The translations under genes and the position numbers were made by a program. A DNA stretch of 64,000 nt from an uncultured Eubacteriaceae bacterium (GTDB taxonomy: Bacteria > Bacillota > Clostridia > Eubacteriales > Eubacteriaceae): the NCBI GenBank assembly GCA_945867155.1, contig CAMBHL010000008.1:1-64000 (forward strand), read 5' to 3'. Each line of letters starts with the position of its first letter. Within the stretch, counting starts at the first letter, position 1. Below, piece after piece: positions 25,497 through 33,652 of the stretch. Under the pieces are notes generated by a model. The model did no database searches. It had not been told where the DNA came from and was given only the letters and a program-made list of their open reading frames with translations.

Positions 25497-26079
25497 CGCC
25501 GCCATTACGCGGGAGCAGTTTTTATTTTATGAAATGCGGACGACCGCAAAACTTGTAAGCAGCAGTCTGGATAAAGGTGATGTAGTGGAGAAGATTGTGA
25601 CAGAAAACCTCTTCCAGTATCCGACTGAGAAATCCGTCCGGAGAATGGCACTCGCTTGCCTTCGGAGACTGGAAGCAATGGAGGACGACGCGCTTGTCGC
25701 AGCGATTGCAAATCAGCCGAGTGACGTGGCAAAGCAAATCTGTTTGTACGCCATGATGCGGCAGTACCGTTTGGTATGGGACTTCATGATTACTGTCATC
25801 GGAGAAAAGTATCAGAAGCTTGACAGTTCGTTTGGCAGAGTGGATTTGAATACGTTCTTCATGCGGCTGCAGGAGCAAGATAACTGGGTGGCTACCTGGA
25901 GTGATTCGACCATCGCAAAAATCCGACAGGTATTGACAAAAACGCTTGTAGAGAATGATTACCTGGACAGCACGAAGGCAGATCATTTGAATCCGGTGCT
26001 GATCAGTCCGGTACTTGAAAATGCGATCAGAAACGACGGCATGACGCAGGCCCTGCCTGCTTTCAACTGCCTGCCGTAG
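25450..26079 (+). CDS. brxA: BREX protein BrxA (DUF1819)
   Basis: 209 residues. It is a small helical DNA-binding protein of type I BREX. The conserved pattern is visible in FLFYEMRTTAKLVSS near residue 27 and KQICLYAMMRQYRLVWDFM near 95. GGAGGAAAAG (25437-25446) precedes the ATG, inside the 3' end of xre. GC content rises sharply from here, which marks the start of the BREX module. It is followed 8 bases later by brxB. Confidence 0.92.
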   Translation: MLQATNKALKEASPYNAAITREQFLFYEMRTTAKLVSSSLDKGDVVEKIVTENLFQYPTEKSVRRMALACLRRLEAMEDDALVAAIANQPSDVAKQICLYAMMRQYRLVWDFMITVIGEKYQKLDSSFGRVDLNTFFMRLQEQDNWVATWSDSTIAKIRQVLTKTLVENDYLDSTKADHLNPVLISPVLENAIRNDGMTQALPAFNCLP

Positions 26080-26087
26080 GAGGAAAC

Positions 26088-26648
26088 ATGAACGGGAATA
26101 TAGATGAGCGATTGGACAAGATACGGGAACTTCTGAAAGATCCTGATTTTCTCGAAGGGAACGGGCTGTCCAACGAAGTAAATATCAGGATGTTTTGCTA
26201 TGAGGCAAAGGATGAAATGCGCGTCCGCCATTTCGTAGAACAGATCTTAACAGATCAGACCCTGCCGTGTCATCTGAAAGAAAATAACTTATATGAAATC
26301 TTTCTTGAGTGCTGCGAGGACAAACGCATCCTCTCCCGCATAGCGGATCAGGAGAAAAAACGTGGAAAAGACCAGCTTCAAAAGATGATTGAGAAATCTA
26401 TTACTGTACAAGTGTATGTGAATAAGATTTGCGCAGAATCACCCGAAAAGGATGACGTGCTGCTTCTGACGGGTGTTGGGGATGTGTTTCCCTTCATGCG
26501 GATTCATATGTTGCTGGAAGCCTTGCAGCCACGAGTTGGAGGCGTTCCGATTCTGGTAATGTATCCTGGGACGTTTGATGGAAGGTATGTAAAGCTGTTT
26601 GATCGATTAACACCGAATCCTTACTACAGGGCGTTCAACGTAATATAG
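26088..26648 (+). CDS. brxB: BREX protein BrxB (DUF1788)
   Basis: 186 residues, the usual BrxB size. The C-terminal DUF1788 block is diagnostic: LLTGVGDVFPFMRIHMLLE (about 124), then PILVMYPGTFDGRYVKLF (about 147) and NPYYRAFNVI at the end. It is essential for BREX-1 defence, though its biochemical role is unresolved. AGGAGGAAAC precedes the ATG. It is the second gene of the operon. Confidence 0.94.
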   Translation: MNGNIDERLDKIRELLKDPDFLEGNGLSNEVNIRMFCYEAKDEMRVRHFVEQILTDQTLPCHLKENNLYEIFLECCEDKRILSRIADQEKKRGKDQLQKMIEKSITVQVYVNKICAESPEKDDVLLLTGVGDVFPFMRIHMLLEALQPRVGGVPILVMYPGTFDGRYVKLFDRLTPNPYYRAFNVI

Positions 26649-26661
26649 GAGGAAATGCCAG

Positions 26662-29600
26662 ATGAAAATTCAGGACATGTTTGTCGATGACATCAACCGG
26701 AAAATCAATGGTGTCATCAAGGTAGATCAGGAAGATACGACAACCGAGCAGGAGCTCAATGAGTACGTCATCACCCGTGAGCTGAAGAGGCATTTTATTA
26801 CTTTTTTCAACTATTATGACGACGCGTTCGACACACCTACAGCGGATATTGGCGTCTGGATCTCTGGTTTCTTTGGAAGTGGTAAATCTCACTTCCTGAA
26901 AATGCTCTCCTATATTTTGGAGAACAGAACGATCAACGGCATCCCGACGGTTGAGCGTTTTCGCAAGAAATTTGCAGATGATCCGGCGACCTTCATGCTG
27001 ATCGATAAAGCAGTAAAGGCTCCGACGGAAACCATCCTTTTTAATATTGATATTGAAGGCTTTAGCAATAAGGACAATACGGCTGTCTTGAAGGTTTTTG
27101 CTAAAATGTTTTACAATCACCTCGGTTTTTTTGGCGAGGATCTGAAGGTGGCAAAACTGGAACAGTTTGTTGCAAAGCAGGGAAAGACAGATGAATTCCG
27201 CCGGGTCTTTGAGGAAAAGAATGGTGCACCTTGGGTAGAAACAAGAGACGCGTTTGGTTTCTTCGAAGATGATGTTGTCGAGACACTTGAAGAAGTGCTC
27301 GGTATGAGCGAAACTGCTGCCCGTAACTGGTTCAACGGAACCGAGACAGCTGAAATCAGCATTGCTCAGCTTGTTTCTGAAATCAAAGATTATGTGGACA
27401 GCAAGCCAAAGAATTTCCGCCTTCTTTTTATGATTGATGAAGTTGGCCAGTACGTCGGTACGGATACGAATCTCCTCTTGAATTTGCAGTCCATCGTGGA
27501 AAAAGTCGGCAGCGAATGCGGCGGTAAGGTATGGATCGTCTGCACAGGGCAGGAAGCCATTGATGAGATCATCAAGGTCCGCATGGACGAATTCTCCCGT
27601 ATTCAGGCGCGATTCAAGACAAGGCTTTCTCTGTCATCTTCTGCCGTGGATGAAGTCATCCAGAAGCGACTTCTTACAAAGAAACCCGAAGCGAAGACCG
27701 TTCTTCGCGATCTATATAAACGCAACGACTATGTGCTGAAGAATTTATTCAGCTTTACGGATTCTGTATTGGATATCAAGGGCTATAACGGGCCGAAAGA
27801 ATTTGTCGTGAACTATCCGTTTGTGCCGTATCAGTTTATCTTGATCCAGAAGATTTTCTCCGAGATTCGCAAGCATGGTGCTGCCGGAAAGCACTATTCT
27901 GGAGCGGAACGTTCCATGCTCGATGGTTTCCAGATCGTCGCGAAATCTATCGAGGATAAGGACGAACATGCGCTTGCACCGCTTTATCCGTTCTATGACA
28001 GCGTGCATTCCTTCCTTGACGGCTCGATTCGCCGTGTGATTGAGCGCTGCCAGAAAGCAGCGGATAATCATGACGGTATTGAAGACTATGATGTCAAAGT
28101 TTTGAAGCTTCTCTATCTCATTCGTTATATTGATGACGTAAAAGCGAATCTCGACAATATTGCAATTCTCATGGCCGATGATATCCGAACGGATAAGATT
28201 GGGCTTCGCAAGACTGTGCAGCAGTCCCTTGACCGTCTGAAGAGTCAGAATTACATCGATCGCCGCGGGGATGCGTATATCTTCCTGACTGATGAGGAAC
28301 AGGATATTGCGCGGGAAATCTCGAATACCACAGTAGATACAGCAAAAATCGTAGGCCGCATCGGCGAGATGATTTTCGGCGACATCTATACGCAGAAAAA
28401 ATACCGCTATGGAAAGTACGATTTCCCGTTCGATGAAATGGTGGATTCTACGTCCATTGGCACGGTGACCGGCGCGATGACGCTTCGATTCCTGACTGTC
28501 GCTGCGGACCCAGAGGACAAGCAAGAACTTCGCCTTATGACCGAGTCTAAAGGAAAGGGTGCAATTGTTGTTCTAGCCGATACACCTTACTATGAGTCAC
28601 TGGAAAATGCGATGAAGATCCGCCAGTATGTGAAGCAGAGGAATGTCAATCAGCTGGCCAAATCCGTGCAGGATATCATTCGTGATCAGCAGGATGAAGC
28701 GGGGAAGTATGAATCAACTGCTAAGGAAGAACTTGAGAAAGCCATTGCCGGAGCAGAGTTCTATGTGGACGGTGAGCATATTGATATCACAAGCGGGACT
28801 GCTGTTTCCAAAGTTGATCAGGCACTTCAGTATCTTGTAGCTCATGTCTATAACAAGCTGGATCTCATCACAAAGCATGCGGAAACCGATGCAGATGTCC
28901 TTTCAATTATACGTGGAACCTATCCGCAGATGGAAGGAACTGAAGACAACCGGGATGCCGCTGCCGATGTCGAGGATTACCTGGAAATGCAGTTGAACCG
29001 AAAGCTTCCTACTTCGATGGAAGACGTGCAGGCTAAGTACCAGAAAATTCCTTATGGTTGGCGTGAAATTGACATTGCGGCTGTTGTGGCACTACTCATC
29101 TATCAGCAGAAAGTCACCATCAAATACAGTGGCGAAACGATTCGACCAGACAATTCGAAACTTCCGGATATGTTGCGTAAAAAGAGTGAACGTGGCAAGA
29201 CCTTAATTTCTATCAAGCAGTCTCCGTCTGTTCAGAAAATGAAAGCGGCAAAGGCATTCCTTCGGGATTATTTCGACATCATGGATGTGCGGGATGACGA
29301 AGACGGTTTGATTGAGCAGATTCTCACGCTTTTGCAGAAACAGAAAGCACATTATGAAGAATTGAATAGCAAGTATACCGGTCATAAATATCCGGATCAC
29401 GACAAGGTGACGGAAGCCATCCGCTTGATCGACGACGTGCTTTCCCAGCAGAAAGATAATATTGCACTTGTGGATCGTCTTGTGACAGACAGCGATGCCC
29501 TCCTCGACAGCAAGGAAGACATGCTGCCAGTAGAGGATTTTTTCAATAACCAGGTCACGGTCTTTGATGCTGCAGTCAAACTGGAAGCCGATCTCCGAAA

Positions 29601-30177
29601 TGACCTGTCATATATTCAGAAGGATGAGGCAACCAATGAAGCCTTAAACCAGATCCGCAAAATCACGTTGGCGAATGGCAATAACCATACAGTTTACAAA
29701 CAGATTCCGCAGCTCAATGGCTTGATGGACAAAGTTCGCGCAGGACATAACAAGCTGCTCGAAGAAAAACGCGCCGAACTTCAGGAAATTGTGCGGCAGT
29801 GCCTTGCCGAGATTCATCAGGCCGGCGGAGGAAGCGGCAAGCTTAAGAATGCGATTGAAAAAGCGGATGCTTATTTCAACCGTATGAAGGAGCAGATCGC
29901 CACAACAAGGACCATCGTTCTGCTCGACGGCATGACCACCCAGATGTGGAATTACAAGGATGACACGGTTTCCTCTATTGAGGCAGCAAAGAAACCGAAG
30001 CCGGTAACGCCTCCAACGCCCAATCAGCCGAAGAAGCATATCAAGAACGTATACCGCCAGGCTATCTTCAAGCAGGCGACGCTGGAAAGTCAGGCAGATA
30101 TAGATGCCTATGTTGAGAGAATGCGCTCCTATCTGACTGCCCTTTTAAAGGACAGCGATGGAATCAAATTAAACTGA
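26662..30177 (+). CDS. brxC: BREX ATPase BrxC
   Basis: 1171 residues. The P-loop protein of BREX has Walker A in GFFGSGKSHFLKML (about 70) and a Walker B-like LLFMIDEVGQYVG (about 254). Long helical segments fill the C-terminal half. It forms an ATP-driven complex with the other BREX proteins that is needed for both methylation and phage exclusion. AGGAGGAAATGCCAG precedes the start. It is intact, and GC-rich relative to the core genome. Confidence 0.95.
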   Translation: MKIQDMFVDDINRKINGVIKVDQEDTTTEQELNEYVITRELKRHFITFFNYYDDAFDTPTADIGVWISGFFGSGKSHFLKMLSYILENRTINGIPTVERFRKKFADDPATFMLIDKAVKAPTETILFNIDIEGFSNKDNTAVLKVFAKMFYNHLGFFGEDLKVAKLEQFVAKQGKTDEFRRVFEEKNGAPWVETRDAFGFFEDDVVETLEEVLGMSETAARNWFNGTETAEISIAQLVSEIKDYVDSKPKNFRLLFMIDEVGQYVGTDTNLLLNLQSIVEKVGSECGGKVWIVCTGQEAIDEIIKVRMDEFSRIQARFKTRLSLSSSAVDEVIQKRLLTKKPEAKTVLRDLYKRNDYVLKNLFSFTDSVLDIKGYNGPKEFVVNYPFVPYQFILIQKIFSEIRKHGAAGKHYSGAERSMLDGFQIVAKSIEDKDEHALAPLYPFYDSVHSFLDGSIRRVIERCQKAADNHDGIEDYDVKVLKLLYLIRYIDDVKANLDNIAILMADDIRTDKIGLRKTVQQSLDRLKSQNYIDRRGDAYIFLTDEEQDIAREISNTTVDTAKIVGRIGEMIFGDIYTQKKYRYGKYDFPFDEMVDSTSIGTVTGAMTLRFLTVAADPEDKQELRLMTESKGKGAIVVLADTPYYESLENAMKIRQYVKQRNVNQLAKSVQDIIRDQQDEAGKYESTAKEELEKAIAGAEFYVDGEHIDITSGTAVSKVDQALQYLVAHVYNKLDLITKHAETDADVLSIIRGTYPQMEGTEDNRDAAADVEDYLEMQLNRKLPTSMEDVQAKYQKIPYGWREIDIAAVVALLIYQQKVTIKYSGETIRPDNSKLPDMLRKKSERGKTLISIKQSPSVQKMKAAKAFLRDYFDIMDVRDDEDGLIEQILTLLQKQKAHYEELNSKYTGHKYPDHDKVTEAIRLIDDVLSQQKDNIALVDRLVTDSDALLDSKEDMLPVEDFFNNQVTVFDAAVKLEADLRNDLSYIQKDEATNEALNQIRKITLANGNNHTVYKQIPQLNGLMDKVRAGHNKLLEEKRAELQEIVRQCLAEIHQAGGGSGKLKNAIEKADAYFNRMKEQIATTRTIVLLDGMTTQMWNYKDDTVSSIEAAKKPKPVTPPTPNQPKKHIKNVYRQAIFKQATLESQADIDAYVERMRSYLTALLKDSDGIKLN

Positions 30178-30192
30178 CGAAAGGATCCTTTC

Positions 30193-33100
30193 ATGGATAA
30201 GAATGCGATAAAGAAATATGCTGTCTGGGCAAGAAATGAACTTATTGAGCGTGTCTCTCAGAAGGCGGATCAATACGAAATCAGCGCTGATGCCGATCCA
30301 AACGCGGACGCGGCGCACGGCGTGCTTTTAACACCTGCGGAGAAGAAGCAGCGCGCTTCCCTGATTGCAAAGGTGAAGGATAAAGGCATGAACCAGGTCA
30401 TGGAGGAAGTGGCGTATACCTGGTTCAACCGCTTTTCTGCCCTGCGCTTTATGGAGGTCAATAACTATCTCCCTTCCCGTGTGCGCGTATTCACGGATGC
30501 AGACGGAGCTTTCAAACCGGAGATCCTGACCGAGGCAATCCACCTGGAGCTGGACGGACTCGACAAGGAGAAGGTCTATGCCCTGAAGGACGCCAATGAC
30601 AACGACGAGCTGTTCAAGTATCTCATCATCACACAGTGCAATGCGCTCTCTAAAGTCCTGCCGGGAATGTTCCAAAAGATCGCGGATTATACGGAGCTGT
30701 TGTTCCCAGACAACCTGCTTCGTGATGGAAGTGTCATCGAGCAGATGGTCACCCAGATTCCAGAAGATGATTGGAAGGATCAGGTTCAGATCATAGGATG
30801 GCTATATGAGTCATATGACTCTGAAAAAAATGCGATGGTTTATGATGGGTCATTTTCTAAAAAGAAAATATCAAAAGAACTTTTACCAGCCGCCACTACT
30901 ATTTTTACTCCAGATTGGCCAATTCGCTATATGGTCGAAAACTCTCTCGGGAGGCTGTGGGTGGAAGGACATCCGAATGATGAGCTAAAAGCAAACTGGA
31001 AGTATTACCTTGAAGAAGCGAAGCAGGATTCTGAAGTTCAGAAGCAGTTGGATGCGATTCATCGGGAATACTCTGTCTTGAAACCAGAGGACATTCTCGC
31101 TATTGATCCCTGTATGGGAAGTGGTCACATAATTTGCTACATGTTCGACGTATTGATGCAGATTTATGAAGCTTATGGCTATACTGCCCGCGATGCCGCT
31201 TCAAGCATAGTGCAGAACAATCTCTACGGACTCGACATTGACGACCGTGCGGCACAGCTTGCCTATTTTTCCGTGATGATGAAGGCTCGTCAGTATGACC
31301 GTCGCTTTCTGTCACGTGGGATTCAGCCGCATGTATATGGCATCATGGAGAGCAACCACTTTGATCCTAATATGATTGACTTCTTCACGGGCGGACGGAA
31401 AGAACTGAAGTTTGCGATGAACTCACTCATATCCGATCTTCATGATGCGAAGGAATATGGGTCTATTCTCAATGTGAAACCAGTGGACTTTCCGGTTCTT
31501 TATGCACGGTTTGATGAAATCAGAGAACAGAACCCAAATATGTATACATATCAGATCCTGGATCAGCTTCTACCTTTTGTACAGATGGCAGAGACAATGC
31601 TTCGAAAATACCATGTTATAGTCACAAATCCACCCTATTTAGGGAGTACAAGATTTAGTCCAAAACTTGATAAGTATATTAAGGAAAATTATAGCGATGT
31701 AAAATCTGACCTTAGTATGGTTATGTATACGCATGCTGTCAATACAATGGCTGCAAAAAATGGATTTGTCGCTTTTATTACTACTTCTTCATGGATGTCT
31801 TTATTAAGTTTTGAGAAACTTCGTGAGCATATACAACGAACACTTTCGTTTTCATCACTGGTAGATTTTGGAACTGAACTTTTTGATGGGAAAGTTGGGC
31901 ATAATCCAATTGTTGCATGGGTTATACGGAAGCAGCACATTGAAACATATTTTGCTTCGATTCGTTTAGTTGATTACTGTTATTCAAGAAGAGATGAAAA
32001 AGAGGCAGAGTTTTTCAACCCAAAAAACCTATATTTATCTTATCAATCTGATTTCTCGAAAATTCCGGGAAGTCCGATTGCGTATTGGGTAAGTTCAAAT
32101 CTTTTTGACGACTTTCAAAGAAGTGTTCCATTGGGAGATATAGCCGATTCAAAGCAAGGAATTGCAACAGCAAATAATAATTATTATTTGAGATTATGGT
32201 ATGAGGTAGATAGCAATAAACTTTTTTTTGATTGTCCGTCACATGAAGAAGCATTGAATTCAAGAAAAAAATGGTTTTCATACAATAAAGGCGGTGAATA
32301 TAGAAAATGGTATGGAAATAATGACTATGTCATAAATTGGCTTGGTGATGGTGCTGAGTTAAAGAGTGATAAAAAGGCGGTGCTCAGAAATCAAAATTAC
32401 TATTTTAGAGAATGCTTTAGTTGGTCGTTAGTCTCCTCTGGATCTGCGGCTTTCAGATATAAGCCCCAAGGAAATCTGTTTGATGTAGCTGGGATGAGCT
32501 GCTTTTCAAAAAAGCATTTACTATATCTTTTGGCTCTTTGTAATACTAAGGTAGCTATGGCCACACTGCGAGTTCTTGCTCCAACGATTAACTACCAATG
32601 TGGAGATATCGCTAAGATACCAGTAATAATTGATTCTGAACATGTTTCCAACATAGAAAGTTTCGTAAAGGAAAATATATCTTTTTGTAAGAAAGAATGG
32701 GATTCATTTGAAACCTCATGGGATTTCCAGAAGCACCCTTTGATCCGTAGCACCCGCACTATAAAAGAGGCCTTTATCCAGTGGAAAGCAGAATGCGAGA
32801 ACCGCTTCAAACAGCTTAAAGCCAACGAGGAAGAACTCAACTGCATCTTCATTGATATTTATGGTCTGCAGGATGAACTGACCTCGGAGGAAGAAGACAA
32901 AGACGTAACCGTCCGTAAGGCTGATCTCGAACGCGATATCCGCTCATTTGTTTCTTATGCTGTTGGTTGCATGTTTGGCCGGTACTCACTTGATGTAGAC
33001 GGCCTTGCATACGCTGGAGACGATTGGGACAGCTCGAAGTACAAGACGTTCATTCCGGACAAGGATGCCATCATCCCGATTACGGATGACGAGTATTTTA

Positions 33101-33639
33101 CCGATGACATTGTGGGTCGTTTTGTTGAGTTTGTGAAAACGGTATATGGAGCTGACACACTGGAAGAGAATCTGAAGTTCATCGCAGATACACTGGATGA
33201 GAAAGGCTCGACTTCCCGTGAGAAAATCAGGAATTATTTTCTGAAAGACTTCTACAAGGATCATTGTAAGACATATCAAAAGCGCCCAATTTATTGGCTC
33301 TTTGATTCCGGTAAAAAGAACGGATTTAAGTGCCTGATTTATATGCACCGCTATCGCCCGGACACTATTGCACGCATCCGTACCGATTACGTGCATGAGC
33401 AGCAGGCGCGTTACCGCACGGCAATAGAAGGATTGGAGCGACAGATCAACGGTGCATCGACGTCGGAACGTGTCCGATTGAACAAGCGGCTGAAAAAACT
33501 TAAGGATCAAGCCGAAGAAACACGGGTTTACGAAGAAAAAATACACCATATTGCAGATCAAATGATTGAGATCGATCTGGATGACGGTGTGAAACATAAT
33601 TATGCCATTTTCCAAGATGTGCTGGCGAAGATAAAGTAA
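30193..33639 (+). CDS. pglX: BREX adenine-specific DNA methyltransferase PglX
   Basis: 1148 residues. PglX methylates N6 of adenine in a non-palindromic hexamer so that BREX spares host DNA. SAM motif I lies in AIDPCMGSGHIICYMFD (about 302) and catalytic motif IV is NPPYLG (about 479). The central part, roughly 31600-32710, is far more AT-rich than either side (for example 25% GC at 32161-32220 against 55% at 33001-33060). That stretch follows motif IV and should contain the target recognition domain. A smaller AT-rich patch occurs at about 30800-30930. No frame damage is seen. Confidence 0.95.
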   Translation: MDKNAIKKYAVWARNELIERVSQKADQYEISADADPNADAAHGVLLTPAEKKQRASLIAKVKDKGMNQVMEEVAYTWFNRFSALRFMEVNNYLPSRVRVFTDADGAFKPEILTEAIHLELDGLDKEKVYALKDANDNDELFKYLIITQCNALSKVLPGMFQKIADYTELLFPDNLLRDGSVIEQMVTQIPEDDWKDQVQIIGWLYESYDSEKNAMVYDGSFSKKKISKELLPAATTIFTPDWPIRYMVENSLGRLWVEGHPNDELKANWKYYLEEAKQDSEVQKQLDAIHREYSVLKPEDILAIDPCMGSGHIICYMFDVLMQIYEAYGYTARDAASSIVQNNLYGLDIDDRAAQLAYFSVMMKARQYDRRFLSRGIQPHVYGIMESNHFDPNMIDFFTGGRKELKFAMNSLISDLHDAKEYGSILNVKPVDFPVLYARFDEIREQNPNMYTYQILDQLLPFVQMAETMLRKYHVIVTNPPYLGSTRFSPKLDKYIKENYSDVKSDLSMVMYTHAVNTMAAKNGFVAFITTSSWMSLLSFEKLREHIQRTLSFSSLVDFGTELFDGKVGHNPIVAWVIRKQHIETYFASIRLVDYCYSRRDEKEAEFFNPKNLYLSYQSDFSKIPGSPIAYWVSSNLFDDFQRSVPLGDIADSKQGIATANNNYYLRLWYEVDSNKLFFDCPSHEEALNSRKKWFSYNKGGEYRKWYGNNDYVINWLGDGAELKSDKKAVLRNQNYYFRECFSWSLVSSGSAAFRYKPQGNLFDVAGMSCFSKKHLLYLLALCNTKVAMATLRVLAPTINYQCGDIAKIPVIIDSEHVSNIESFVKENISFCKKEWDSFETSWDFQKHPLIRSTRTIKEAFIQWKAECENRFKQLKANEEELNCIFIDIYGLQDELTSEEEDKDVTVRKADLERDIRSFVSYAVGCMFGRYSLDVDGLAYAGDDWDSSKYKTFIPDKDAIIPITDDEYFTDDIVGRFVEFVKTVYGADTLEENLKFIADTLDEKGSTSREKIRNYFLKDFYKDHCKTYQKRPIYWLFDSGKKNGFKCLIYMHRYRPDTIARIRTDYVHEQQARYRTAIEGLERQINGASTSERVRLNKRLKKLKDQAEETRVYEEKIHHIADQMIEIDLDDGVKHNYAIFQDVLAKIK
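31600..32710 (+). other. AT-rich replacement tract inside pglX
   Basis: By hand count 31681-31740 is 35% GC and 32161-32220 is 25%, whereas 30481-30540 is 57% and 33001-33060 is 55%. The reading frame stays open throughout. The tract begins about at the NPPY motif and covers some 370 residues, matching the expected recognition region. It looks like a recombination-exchanged segment. Confidence 0.7.
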
Positions 33640-33652
33640 GGAGGACAAGCGC

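Noticed and set aside
27745..28524. Minus-strand frame of 259 residues inside brxC
   Set aside because: It is the complement of a well-supported BrxC region; high GC reduces stop codons by chance.
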